A DNA stretch of 64,000 nucleotides, from contig JBDXCG010000004.1 of assembly GCA_039980455.1 (NCBI GenBank), positions 310,001 through 374,000 on the forward strand, in the 5' to 3' direction. Position 1 is the stretch's first letter. Every line of letters begins with the position of its first letter. Under the pieces are notes generated by a model. It saw nothing but the letters and a program-made list of their open reading frames with translations, ran no database searches and was not told where the DNA came from. A program made the translations under genes and the position numbers. The DNA comes from CALINF01 sp039980455. Lineage in GTDB: Bacteria > Pseudomonadota > Gammaproteobacteria > Pseudomonadales > Halieaceae. Of the stretch, positions 52,449 through 61,349 are shown one piece after another.

Positions 52449-54293
52449 ATGCCAGACTTACGCTCCAAGACCTCTACCCATGGCCGCAATATGGCTGGCG
52501 CTCGAGCGCTCTGGCGCGCCACCGGGATGAAAGATAGCGATTTCCAGAAGCCGATCGTCGCCGTGGTGAACTCCTTTACCCAGTTCGTGCCAGGCCACGT
52601 CCACCTCAAGGACATGGGGCAACTCGTTGCGCGTCATATTGAAGCTGCCGGAGGTGTAGCAAAGGAATTCAATACCATCGCAGTGGATGACGGAATTGCG
52701 ATGGGACACGACGGCATGCTGTACAGCCTGCCATCGCGCGACATTATCTCTGATTCCGTGGAATATATGGTCAATGCACACTGCGCTGATGCCATGGTGT
52801 GCATCTCAAACTGCGACAAAATCACGCCGGGAATGCTTAACGCTGCCATGCGTCTGAATATTCCCGTTGTTTTCGTGTCGGGTGGCCCGATGGAAGCAGG
52901 TAAAACCAAGTTGTCTGAGCACAAGCTCGACCTGGTAGATGCAATGGTGATCGCTGCAGACAGCGATGCAAGCGACGAGAAAGTGGCTGAGTTTGAACGT
53001 TCCGCCTGCCCTACCTGTGGCTCCTGCTCCGGCATGTTTACTGCAAACTCCATGAACTGCCTAACAGAAGCGCTTGGACTGAGCCTCCCCGGAAACGGAT
53101 CTACCTTAGCCACGCACGCAGACAGGGAAGCGCTTTTTCACAGAGCAGGAAGCCTGATCGTAGAGCTGTGCCAGCGCTACTATGGTCAGGATGATGAGTC
53201 TGTGCTGCCAAGAAACATTGCCAATTTTCAGGCTTTCGAAAATGCGATGTGCCTGGATATCGCCATGGGCGGGTCCACCAACACTATCCTGCACCTGCTG
53301 GCAGCAGCGCAGGAGGCTGAACTTGATTTCACGCTTACTGACATCGATAGGCTGTCGCGCAAAGTCCCACAGCTGTGCAAGGTCGCGCCCAATACGCCCT
53401 TGTATCATATGGAAGACGTACACCGGGCTGGCGGCGTCATGGGTATTCTCGGTGAGCTGGATCGCGCCAATCTACTGCATTCCGACCTGCCCACAGTACA
53501 CAGTCCAACCATGGCCGCCGCGCTTGAGCAGTGGGATGTGGTTCAAACAAGTGATGAGGCAGTAACGACTTTCTATCGTGCAGGCCCTGCTGGCATTCCA
53601 ACCCAAACCGCCTTCAGTCAGTCTACGCGTTGGGATACGTTGGATATCGATCGCTCCGGTGGCTGTATTCGAAACCTTGAGCACGCCTATTCACTGGAGG
53701 GGGGCCTCGCCGTTCTGACTGGCAACATCGCTCTTAATGGCTGTGTTGTGAAGACATCAGGCGTAGACGAGCATATCCATGTTTTCAGCGGCCCCGCGCA
53801 CGTCTGCGAGAGTCAGGAGGCTGCTGTGAGTGACATTCTGGAAGACCGAGTTCAACCTGGAGATGTGGTCGTGATTCGCTACGAAGGGCCAAAAGGCGGA
53901 CCCGGCATGCAGGAAATGCTGTACCCCACCAGCTACCTGAAATCGAAAGGACTGGGTAAGGCCTGCGCACTCATAACCGATGGCCGATTTTCCGGCGGGA
54001 CATCCGGCCTGTCTATCGGCCACGCCTCGCCAGAGGCAGCATCAGGCGGAGCAATCGCCCTGGTGGAGAATGGCGATATCATTGAGATAGACATCCCCGC
54101 TCGCACAGTCAACGTTGCGCTATCTGACGAGGAGCTCGCGGAGCGCAGGGTCGCTATGGAGGCTAAGGGTAAAGACGCATGGAAGCCGGCGAAACAGCGT
54201 CCGCGCAAAGTGACGCCAGCCCTCAAAGTTTACGCCATGATGACGACAAGCGCAGACAAAGGTGCGGTTCGCGATCTGAGCCTTCTGGACTAA
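52449..54293 (+). CDS. ilvD: Dihydroxy-acid dehydratase
   Basis: 614 residues (E. coli 616). It makes the 2-keto acids of valine and isoleucine using an iron-sulfur cluster. Cluster cysteines lie in CISNCDKITPGML and ACPTCGSCSGMFTANSMNCL; other markers are QFVPGHVHLKDMG and GRFSGGTSGLSIGHASPEAA. It is alone on the plus strand after argA and converges with the lipoprotein gene. It belongs functionally with ilvE (42 kb) and leuA (60 kb). Confidence 0.97.
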   Translation: MPDLRSKTSTHGRNMAGARALWRATGMKDSDFQKPIVAVVNSFTQFVPGHVHLKDMGQLVARHIEAAGGVAKEFNTIAVDDGIAMGHDGMLYSLPSRDIISDSVEYMVNAHCADAMVCISNCDKITPGMLNAAMRLNIPVVFVSGGPMEAGKTKLSEHKLDLVDAMVIAADSDASDEKVAEFERSACPTCGSCSGMFTANSMNCLTEALGLSLPGNGSTLATHADREALFHRAGSLIVELCQRYYGQDDESVLPRNIANFQAFENAMCLDIAMGGSTNTILHLLAAAQEAELDFTLTDIDRLSRKVPQLCKVAPNTPLYHMEDVHRAGGVMGILGELDRANLLHSDLPTVHSPTMAAALEQWDVVQTSDEAVTTFYRAGPAGIPTQTAFSQSTRWDTLDIDRSGGCIRNLEHAYSLEGGLAVLTGNIALNGCVVKTSGVDEHIHVFSGPAHVCESQEAAVSDILEDRVQPGDVVVIRYEGPKGGPGMQEMLYPTSYLKSKGLGKACALITDGRFSGGTSGLSIGHASPEAASGGAIALVENGDIIEIDIPARTVNVALSDEELAERRVAMEAKGKDAWKPAKQRPRKVTPALKVYAMMTTSADKGAVRDLSLLD

Positions 54294-54309
54294 ATTTGAT
54301 TGAGCCCGG

Positions 54310-55170
54310 CTAGGCGGCTTCATCCAGCCCTTGGGCAATCAGGGTCTCTATCGCTTCGCGGTATTTGTTTAGCTCGCGCCGCAGTCGCTCGTCCTGACGC
54401 GTGGAGCGGGTATTGAGTACATCGGCAACAGCGGCATAGACAACACCCATATTGTGCTCGTAGGTCTGCCTGTACAGCGCTGACTGACGCTCTTCACGAT
54501 TCCGGCTAGCCTGCCGCACAGCGTCCTGCCACCCGCTCTCGCGCATCAGTAACTGCTCCAGCAGATCAATCCACTCCGCCCGTTCTTGCAGCCAAACCGC
54601 GTCGGAGCGCTGTAGCTCCCCGCTCGCCGCTACCACCCGTGCGCGTTGCGATTTATCCAATCTACCAAGCATATCCTGCAGATTATCGCGCAGGTTTTCC
54701 TCGGCATCTTCGCGATACTCTTTTTCTGAGCGGGTCAGGTATTTCTCCTCGTACTCAACCTGCTTGTCGCGCAGCTCCTCGATGAACTCAGCAATCTGCT
54801 CATCCGAAAGATCAGCACCGAGGGCAAGCAGCCAGTCCAATGCACGAGATTCCACCCGCAGCCAGGCCTGCTCCACGTCATCCAATGTGTCACCCACATC
54901 GGCGCTCGAGATAGGTCCATTCAGCCTGGCATCAATATCGTCCAGCACTTGCAGATACTGCGGTAACTCCTCTGCGCGGTGCCAGGCGAGAAACGGCTGC
55001 AACAACTCATCGAGGTAGGCTTTCTGCTCTCGATCCAGATCGACGTAGTCGCCCAGATACCACGGAATAAAGAAGTCGAGGCGGTTGTAAACAAAGGTGG
55101 TGCTACTGCAGCCGGTCACAAAGACCAGCAGTAGTAAAAGAGTGAAATGCCGAAGCCTTCTTATCGCCAT
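54310..55170 (-). CDS. DUF6279-type lipoprotein
   Basis: 286 residues. An N-terminal lipoprotein signal with lipobox LVFVTGCSS (Cys near 21) is followed by FVYNRLDFFIPWYLGDYVDLDREQK, which marks this family of predicted outer-membrane lipoproteins. The rest is charged helices (Glu, Arg, Gln-rich), probably coiled. Its start overlaps the stop of the diguanylate cyclase gene by 10 bases, so the two are coupled. The function is unknown. Confidence 0.82.
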   Translation of the reverse strand: MAIRRLRHFTLLLLLVFVTGCSSTTFVYNRLDFFIPWYLGDYVDLDREQKAYLDELLQPFLAWHRAEELPQYLQVLDDIDARLNGPISSADVGDTLDDVEQAWLRVESRALDWLLALGADLSDEQIAEFIEELRDKQVEYEEKYLTRSEKEYREDAEENLRDNLQDMLGRLDKSQRARVVAASGELQRSDAVWLQERAEWIDLLEQLLMRESGWQDAVRQASRNREERQSALYRQTYEHNMGVVYAAVADVLNTRSTRQDERLRRELNKYREAIETLIAQGLDEAA

Positions 55171-56216
55171 AGCGGCACAGTCTCCACATCATTATCCGGC
55201 GGCGCAAGGCCTGAGTCATCGGTTACTACGCGATTGCGGCCTGCTTGCTTGGCTCGGTACAGCGCGGCATCCGCAGCGTCGAACCAGGCTTCCACTGAGC
55301 TTGCGTGCGTTAGGTCGGCTACGCCCATACTTATCGTTAGTCCGGCGCCCGGAGCCAGCGCTGCTTCCTGCACTTTGACGCGAATTTCTTCGGCGACCCT
55401 GGCAGCCTGTATCGCACCTGTTTCAGCCAAAAGCACCACGAACTCTTCCCCACCATATCGACATAGTGTATCTACGCCACGAATACGCTGAGAGATCAGT
55501 GCCACCAACCCCTTTAAAGCTGCATCGCCAGTGGCGTGTCCATGACTGTCGTTAATTTGCTTGAAGTGGTCGATGTCCAACACCAGAAGACTTGCTGGTC
55601 GCTGGTAACGCTGCCATACCTCCAGCGCTTGCTCTGCCAGAGATTCGAAATAACGTCGATTGAATGCGCCTGTGAGTGCATCCGTTAATGCCATATCCTT
55701 TAGCCTACTGGACTGCTCGTTCACCGCGTACATCAACCATGCACTGACCAGCCAGGTGTGGGCCATACTGAGACAGATGATCGCAGCTGTTTCCGGTTCA
55801 AACTGATAGAACACCAGCGGCGTTACAACCACGCCACATAAGATGCCCAGCCATACTGCCCAACGGGTACGCAGCAACACAGGCAATGCAACCAACAGTG
55901 GATACAACCAATACAAACTGTAGGTCTGGCCATAGACAACCGAGAGCACAACCATGGCCATCGTCAGTAGCAGCACCAACGCGGGTGAGAGAAATGCGTC
56001 TCTGCCCATCGACAACAGCCAGATGTTGCCGGCAAAGATCAGCAGGAGAGCCAGCCCGGCCAATGCAGGTACTATCTGCCCGGTATAAAAATTATGCGCA
56101 TCAACGGGCGCCAGCACCACAGCCAGTATCAGCAAAATGTAGCGATAGGCATTGCGGCGATTGGCCACCAACTTGGAGTCAAGTCGCTGACCGTCATAGG
56201 CGCGACGTTGCTGCAC
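55161..56216 (-). CDS. Membrane diguanylate cyclase (GGDEF)
   Basis: About 351 residues from the GTG at 56216 (GGGAG 5 bases upstream). Six hydrophobic segments (~25-170) precede a GGDEF domain: DALTGAFNRRYFE, DIDHFKQINDSHGH and the active loop RYGGEEFVVLL (GGEEF, active form). The I-site RxxD is not obvious. The reading frame stays open and protein-like upstream for 25 codons to an in-frame ATC at 56291 that follows AAGGGAG by 8 bases, so the real start may be there. Upstream of the coupled lipoprotein gene. It makes c-di-GMP from GTP. Confidence 0.9.
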   Translation of the reverse strand: MQQRRAYDGQRLDSKLVANRRNAYRYILLILAVVLAPVDAHNFYTGQIVPALAGLALLLIFAGNIWLLSMGRDAFLSPALVLLLTMAMVVLSVVYGQTYSLYWLYPLLVALPVLLRTRWAVWLGILCGVVVTPLVFYQFEPETAAIICLSMAHTWLVSAWLMYAVNEQSSRLKDMALTDALTGAFNRRYFESLAEQALEVWQRYQRPASLLVLDIDHFKQINDSHGHATGDAALKGLVALISQRIRGVDTLCRYGGEEFVVLLAETGAIQAARVAEEIRVKVQEAALAPGAGLTISMGVADLTHASSVEAWFDAADAALYRAKQAGRNRVVTDDSGLAPPDNDVETVPLWR

Positions 56217-56397
56217 CAATTCTCCCGAGAAGGCCTCGCGAAAATTGCGCTGCAGTATCTGCCAACGGCTTTCAGACTTGGGCGACGAGATTGTGAATAC
56301 TCCCTTACATCAATGCGAGTGATGACATAAACATCGTACACCGAGTTGAAAACAACAACGGCAGGAAAAATTTCACAATCACTGAAACCCGCTGTGG

Positions 56398-56838
56398 CTA
56401 GGGGTAGTCGAGGCCATCCGTCGCAAACAGCATATCGGGATTACGGAAACACTTGAACTCCAGATAATTGCCAGCCGGATCGGTGACAAACAGGGTTCGC
56501 TGCTCACCGCGACGTCCCTCAAAACGCGTGACAGGCGCTACTGCATACTGCACGTCGTGTTGCTCCAATTGCAGCACAAGGCTGTCGAATTGGTCCCAGT
56601 GCAAAATCACACCAAAGTGCGAGGCGGGAACATCTTCGTCGTCGACTGGGTTTGTAGCCACCTGCGGCATCTTCTGTGCATCGACGAGATGCAGCACCAA
56701 CTGGTGACCCCAGAAGTCCAAATCTATCCAGCGTGAGGACTCTCGACCGCGCCGACAACCCAGCACGTTTTCATAAAATGCAGCGGTAGCGGTTAGCTCA
56801 TCAACAGGTAATGCTAAGTGGAATAAGGGTGGGTTCAT
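56398..56838 (-). CDS. VOC-family (glyoxalase/dioxygenase fold) protein
   Basis: 146 residues with the betaalphabetabetabeta pattern: FHLALPVDELTATAAFYENVLGC at the start (metal His), HFGVILHWDQF (His) in the middle and GNYLEFKCFR (Glu) at the end. The three ligand positions suit a metal enzyme. The substrate is unknown. It starts 15 bases after the dehydratase gene and is probably co-transcribed with it. Confidence 0.85.
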   Translation of the reverse strand: MNPPLFHLALPVDELTATAAFYENVLGCRRGRESSRWIDLDFWGHQLVLHLVDAQKMPQVATNPVDDEDVPASHFGVILHWDQFDSLVLQLEQHDVQYAVAPVTRFEGRRGEQRTLFVTDPAGNYLEFKCFRNPDMLFATDGLDYP

Positions 56839-56853
56839 AGTTTCTCTTTTTGC

Positions 56854-57807
56854 CTACCAGGGCAATTTGTCGATATCGAGATTACCACCGCTGATCACCG
56901 CAGTGACCCGACGCCCTCTGAAGCGCTCCGGGTACTCCAGCAAACCCGCAAAAGACACTGCGCCTGACGGCTCCACTATCGTTTTCAACCGTGTCCACTG
57001 CAATCGCATCGCCTCGATGATCGTGGCGTCATCTACTGTGATAATGGTGTCGACGTGCTCTTGAATGAGCGCAAAATTGCGAACCCCCAGGCTAGTGAGT
57101 AAGCCATCCGCAATCGTGTCAGGCGCGGTCTGGAGAACACGCCGGCCCAGACCAAAAGAGCGGAAGGCATCATCTGCACCCGCGGGCTCTATCGCAACTA
57201 CTTCTACCTCCGGGCGCAAGGTTTTGACCGCCAAAGCAACCCCGCCAAGCAATCCACCACCGCCCACTGGCACGACCACTACATCGACCTCAGGCACTTG
57301 CTCGAGAATCTCCAGACCAACCGTACCCTGGCCAGCGATCACCCGCGCATCATCATATGGGTGCACGACATGTGCGCCCGTATTTGCCACGACGTCGGTT
57401 AGAGTTGCTTCGCGTGCTGCGAGCGTTGGCTCACATTCAATAATGTGCGCACCGTAAGCTGCCACCGCGGCTTTCTTCACATCAGGCGCGTTACTGGGCA
57501 TCACAATATGGGCGGCTATGCCCCTGTCGGCCGCCGCCAGCGCAAGCGCGGCTCCATGGTTGCCGGACGAATGTGTTGCCACGCCCGCAGCGGCAACTTC
57601 TGCATCCATACTCAGAACAGCATTGGTTGCACCTCTGGCCTTGAATGCGCCAGCACGCTGCAGGTTCTCGGCCTTGAAGGCAACGTCAACACCACAGTGT
57701 TCAGCCAACAACCGACTGGTCAATACAGGGGTACGATGCACATGGTCGGCAATGCGTGCCTTTGCTGCCTGTATATCGTCGAAAATAGGTAGGTCTGATT
57801 CAGACAT
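56854..57807 (-). CDS. PLP-dependent serine/threonine dehydratase-family enzyme
   Basis: 317 residues of the fold-type II PLP family. The PLP lysine lies in AGAFKARGATNAV, the substrate loop is HSSGNHGAALALAA and the phosphate-binding loop is PVGGGGLLGG. It has no C-terminal regulatory ACT domain, so it resembles catabolic threonine dehydratase, serine racemase or hydroxyaspartate dehydratase more than biosynthetic IlvA. The exact substrate is not decided. Upstream of the VOC gene; divergent from the symporter gene. Confidence 0.87.
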   Translation of the reverse strand: MSESDLPIFDDIQAAKARIADHVHRTPVLTSRLLAEHCGVDVAFKAENLQRAGAFKARGATNAVLSMDAEVAAAGVATHSSGNHGAALALAAADRGIAAHIVMPSNAPDVKKAAVAAYGAHIIECEPTLAAREATLTDVVANTGAHVVHPYDDARVIAGQGTVGLEILEQVPEVDVVVVPVGGGGLLGGVALAVKTLRPEVEVVAIEPAGADDAFRSFGLGRRVLQTAPDTIADGLLTSLGVRNFALIQEHVDTIITVDDATIIEAMRLQWTRLKTIVEPSGAVSFAGLLEYPERFRGRRVTAVISGGNLDIDKLPW

Positions 57808-57974
57808 GCTTATTGGGGGGACTCAAGTTCGAGAGCGCTGCATTATCCCGCGTTTGCCCCATAAATCCCACCGATGATAAGACAAGGATTTTTGGATTCA
57901 TCGTCAGTTGGCGCAATGCGTGGGTTGCGCTGTGATATGCTCACCCAATCCCCCGGACAACCACTACCCACGCT

Positions 57975-59321
57975 ATGGAACAATTAGAAGCGCTCTCAGA
58001 GCAGTTCGTCAATCTCGTCTGGGGAACGCCGCTCATCGTTCTGCTGCTTGGCGGGGGTCTATTTTTCGCCATTTCCTCCCGCGCTCTACCCTACCGTCAC
58101 TTCGGTCATGCGCTGGGAATCATGATGGGCAGGCACGACACGCCGGACCAACCCGGAGAGTTAAGCCATGCACAAGCACTGGCCGCCGCGCTGTCTGGCA
58201 CCATGGGGCTGGGTAATATTTCCGGTGTGGCTCTGGCTATCGTCGCGGGTGGCCCCGGTGCGGTTTTTTGGATGTGGATGTCCGCGCTCGTTGGCATTGC
58301 GACGAAATTCTTCACCTGCTCTCTTGGCGTGATGTACCGCGGAAAAGACAACATGGGGCAACTGCAGGGTGGGCCGATGTACATTATTCGAGAAGCCCTG
58401 CCTCGAAGTTTCTATCCACTGGCCATCCTGTTCTCTGTGGCCGGACTGGTAGGCACCCTACCCATCTTTCAGGCCAATCAACTGACAGCGCTCATCAGGG
58501 AGAACGTATTTCCCCAAGCCGACCCTTTGCTGACCAGTGTTTTCATCGGTTGTGCCATGGCCCTGATTGTGGGGTTGGTCATTTTTGGTGGCCTGGCCCG
58601 AGTAGCAAAAGTAGCCGTCGCTCTACTACCCACCATGGTCGTTATTTACCTGGGCATGACTGTTTACATGCTCGCGATTCACGCAGACCGGGTACCCGGC
58701 GTATTTCTGTCAATCATCACCGACGCCTTCAACCCGCAGGCCGTCGGTGGCGGTTTACTGGGCGTTATGTTGGTAGGCATAAGTCGTGGCGCGTTTTCCA
58801 ATGAGGCGGGCGTGGGCACGGAGGTGATGGCACACGGCGCGGCTCGCACCAACGAGCCAATCCGTGAGGGCTTGGTTGCCATGATAGGGCCCGTGGCTGA
58901 CACATTGATCGTCTGTACCTGCACTGCACTTGTGATACTACTTGCGGGAACCTGGCAGGCGCCAGGCGACCTTTCGGGCATTACGCTCACCGTGAATGCC
59001 TTTAAAGGTGACATGGGGTGGCTGGGGGTAGCACTGCTGTCGTTTGTCACACTCATCCTTAGCGCGACCACGATGTTTACGATGTGGTACTACGGTGCAA
59101 AGTGTTTTGGTTTTCTGTTTGGCGCGCATGTCCAGCATCACTATCGCTGGTTTTTCGTTGCCACCGTCGTGTTCGGCGCAACGGTGAGCATCGATGTCGT
59201 TTTCAATCTGATCTCAGGTGCGTATGGATTGATGGCTATTCCCACCATGACAGCAACACTACTGCTGTCTGGTCGTGTGAGAGCGGCAGCAAAAGATTAC
59301 TTTCACCGCCACCCCTATTAG
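57975..59321 (+). CDS. Sodium:alanine symporter family transporter (AGCS)
   Basis: 448 residues with about 10-11 membrane helices. The family signature is clear: LSGTMGLGNISGVALAI, PGAVFWMWMSALVGIATKF, and the N-E-A-G-V-G-T motif in FSNEAGVGTEVMAHGAARTNEP. It takes up alanine, glycine or related amino acids with Na+. Its place opposite a serine/threonine dehydratase suggests import of a substrate for that enzyme (inference). Confidence 0.93.
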   Translation: MEQLEALSEQFVNLVWGTPLIVLLLGGGLFFAISSRALPYRHFGHALGIMMGRHDTPDQPGELSHAQALAAALSGTMGLGNISGVALAIVAGGPGAVFWMWMSALVGIATKFFTCSLGVMYRGKDNMGQLQGGPMYIIREALPRSFYPLAILFSVAGLVGTLPIFQANQLTALIRENVFPQADPLLTSVFIGCAMALIVGLVIFGGLARVAKVAVALLPTMVVIYLGMTVYMLAIHADRVPGVFLSIITDAFNPQAVGGGLLGVMLVGISRGAFSNEAGVGTEVMAHGAARTNEPIREGLVAMIGPVADTLIVCTCTALVILLAGTWQAPGDLSGITLTVNAFKGDMGWLGVALLSFVTLILSATTMFTMWYYGAKCFGFLFGAHVQHHYRWFFVATVVFGATVSIDVVFNLISGAYGLMAIPTMTATLLLSGRVRAAAKDYFHRHPY

Positions 59322-59362
59322 CCCTCTTGCCTGGTAGCGCGCAGCACTCAGGGTTTCAATGA

Positions 59363-61030
59363 TCAGGCCGCTACGATAGCGTCCTGCTCCGCTGCCTTAT
59401 TGATAGCACCCAGTATCCCATTGAGCGATGCTTGCACAATGTCGTGGCTGCGCCCTACTCCACAAAAGCGCTCGCCATCGATATTGAGTTGGATATAGCT
59501 GATCGCCTCCGCGTCTACACTCTTGCTCAACGCGTGTTCGCTATATTCTACGAGCACGATTTTCTTGCCAACAAACCGCTCCATCGCATCGACAAAAGAA
59601 GCCACAACACCCGAACCATTGCCCGACAGGGAGTGAACAGTCGCTCCCTCGTGCAATTGTGCACTCAAGCTGTCCGCATGATCGGCGCGACTTACCTGAT
59701 AGTCCCCCAACTGCCATGTCACATCGCCGGACAGATAAGTCTGCTCAAACAAAGAGAAGATCTCGCTTGAATCCACTTCCGATTCCCGTTCTTCCGCATA
59801 AGCCTGCACCGAGGAGCTGAAATCGATCTGCAACCAGCGCGGCAACTCCAAGCCGTAGTCGCGCTCGAGCACATAGGCGATACCACCCTTGCCCGACTGA
59901 CTGTTGATGCGAATAACTTCCTGATAAGAGCGACCAATATCTGCAGGGTCAATGGGTAGGTAGGCAACCGCCCAGGGTTCGCGATCGTCGCGCTGCGACA
60001 GACACTTATTAATCGCATCCTGATGGCTACCGGAGAACGCTGTGAAAACCAACTCACCCGCGTAGGGATGTCGTGGGTGCAAGGGCAACTGCGTGCACTC
60101 TCTCGCTGTCTGGATAATTTCATCCATATGCCCGAGCCGTAAACACGGGTCCACGCCCTGGCTGTAGAGGTTCATAGCCATTGTGACTATATCCATGTTG
60201 CCAGTTCGCTCGCCATTACCCAGCAACGTGCCTTCTACCCGGTCCGCGCCCGCCAATACTCCCAATTCCCCCGCCGCTACGGCGCAACCGCGGTCATTAT
60301 GCGTATGCAGAGAGATCAGCAGACTGTCACGATTGTTCACGTGATCACAGAACCACTCGATCTGGTCTGCGTAAACATTGGGTGTACTCATCTCCACCGT
60401 GGCCGGCAAATTGATGATCACCGGTTTCGCCGGTGTGGGCTGCCACACCGCGGTGACGGCATTACAGACCTCTACCGCAAAATCGAGTTCTGTACCGGTA
60501 AAGCTTTCAGGCGAATACTCAAATACCCAGTCGGTTTCGGGGTATTTATCTGCGCAGGCCCGCACTAGCTTCGCACCCTTTACCGCAATATCTACAATAC
60601 CTTCGCGGTCCAGGCGGAAAACCTGCTCCCGTTGTACTGTGGATGTGGAATTGTAGACATGCACTATCGCCCGTTTCGCACCCTTGAGAGCTGCAAAGGT
60701 TTTCTCAATCAAGTCGGGCCGCGCCTGAGTTAACACCTGAATCGTGACATCGTCCGGTATCCGATCCTGCTCAATCAATTGCCTGACGAAGTCAAAGTCA
60801 TGACTGGAGGCAGAGGGAAACCCCACCTCGATCTCTTTAAACCCAATTTTCAGCAATTGATCCCATAGCTGACTTTTCTGCACAGCCGTCATGGGCTCAA
60901 TCAATGCTTGATTGCCATCGCGAAGGTCAACACTGCACCAGGTGGGAGCCTTTTCTATCACGCGGTCGGGCCAACGCCGATTGTTCATCTTGACCTGTGG
61001 AAATGGCTTGTACTTGTTGTGATCGAACAT
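59363..61030 (-). CDS. leuA: 2-isopropylmalate synthase
   Basis: About 555 residues from the ATG at 61030, preceded by AGGGAG; the longer reading to 61162 runs through the leader and is not LeuA-like. First committed step of leucine synthesis. The catalytic domain carries CSVDLRDGNQALIEPM, the metal motif SLHTHNDRGCA (HxH) and GTLLGNGERTGN. The C-terminal LeuA allosteric domain (~430-555) is present, so leucine feedback is expected. It belongs to the ~560-residue class. A 5' leader with structure precedes it. Confidence 0.96.
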   Translation of the reverse strand: MFDHNKYKPFPQVKMNNRRWPDRVIEKAPTWCSVDLRDGNQALIEPMTAVQKSQLWDQLLKIGFKEIEVGFPSASSHDFDFVRQLIEQDRIPDDVTIQVLTQARPDLIEKTFAALKGAKRAIVHVYNSTSTVQREQVFRLDREGIVDIAVKGAKLVRACADKYPETDWVFEYSPESFTGTELDFAVEVCNAVTAVWQPTPAKPVIINLPATVEMSTPNVYADQIEWFCDHVNNRDSLLISLHTHNDRGCAVAAGELGVLAGADRVEGTLLGNGERTGNMDIVTMAMNLYSQGVDPCLRLGHMDEIIQTARECTQLPLHPRHPYAGELVFTAFSGSHQDAINKCLSQRDDREPWAVAYLPIDPADIGRSYQEVIRINSQSGKGGIAYVLERDYGLELPRWLQIDFSSSVQAYAEERESEVDSSEIFSLFEQTYLSGDVTWQLGDYQVSRADHADSLSAQLHEGATVHSLSGNGSGVVASFVDAMERFVGKKIVLVEYSEHALSKSVDAEAISYIQLNIDGERFCGVGRSHDIVQASLNGILGAINKAAEQDAIVAA

Positions 61031-61062
61031 AGTGACTCCCTGGACCTGCTTCCTGGGGTGAA

Positions 61063-61164
61063 TTATAGCGGCTGTCGCGCGGTGCCGGGCTTTAACCCGT
61101 CGATACCTCGTGAGATCGACAAAGCCCCCATAAGGAGCGGTAACTCCTGTGAAGGCAAACACAT
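61063..61164 (-). CDS. Possible leucine-rich leader peptide of leuA
   Basis: A 33-codon ORF in the leuA leader reads MCLPSQELPLLMGALS and then ISRGIDGLKPGTARQPL before TAA. Seven codons are Leu (positions 3, 8, 10, 11, 15, 24, 33), four of them (TTA, CTC, CTT, TTG) in an eight-codon stretch right at the left arm of the leader hairpin. The ribosome-binding site is weak (GGA 8 bases upstream). It stops 32 bases before leuA. Leu content and placement suggest ribosome-mediated attenuation, but this is inferred. Confidence 0.35.
   Translation of the reverse strand: MCLPSQELPLLMGALSISRGIDGLKPGTARQPL
61087..61127 (-). promoter_or_regulatory. Structured leuA leader: long hairpin with a competing short hairpin
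   Basis: In the transcript, GGGCTTT (61127-61121) pairs with AAAGCCC (61093-61087) and GTCGAT (61120-61115) with ATCGAC (61104-61099). This gives 13 bp with one 5-base bulge and a 10-base loop. The right side can instead fold as CGGG–CCCG (61099-61086), which excludes the outer helix. Just upstream, AGGAG and CTCCT also pair (5 bp). No U-run follows, so control may act on translation or Rho rather than a classical terminator. Confidence 0.5.
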
Positions 61165-61187
61165 GCGGCGCATCCAGCCAGAGGAGC

Positions 61188-61193
61188 AGTATA
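61188..61193 (-). promoter_or_regulatory. -10 box (TATACT) of leuA
   Basis: TATACT on the minus strand, giving a predicted start near 61181 and a ~150-base leader that contains the small ORF and hairpins. A second candidate -10 (TAGAAT, 61224-61229) overlaps an inverted repeat. Neither has a clear -35, which would suit activator-dependent control. Confidence 0.4.
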
Positions 61194-61211
61194 GTCGTGA
61201 CTCACTAGTGA

Positions 61212-61287
61212 AATACTGCAAGTATTCTACATTTCGCGGTTAATTCAGGCTTTATTCACTAACAATAAGGATAAATACAGTATATTT
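61212..61287. promoter_or_regulatory. AT-rich inverted repeats, candidate Lrp/AsnC operators
   Basis: The 319-base leuA–asnC/lrp gap holds three AT-rich inverted repeats. AATACT-N3-AGTATT is at 61212-61226. TTATT-N7-AATAA is at 61252-61268. AAATAC-N3-ATATTT (one mismatch) is at 61273-61287. Centres lie near 61219, 61260 and 61280, about 41 and 20 bases apart, i.e. near whole helical turns. The 15-base AT-rich palindrome form is that of Lrp-family sites. TATATT at 61281-61286 may also be the -10 box of the regulator gene. Confidence 0.45.
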
Positions 61288-61349
61288 CTCTAATATTGGG
61301 CGCGGCAGTGAAGTGTGCCCTCTAAGATGACTCATGCCGGAGAAAGAGG

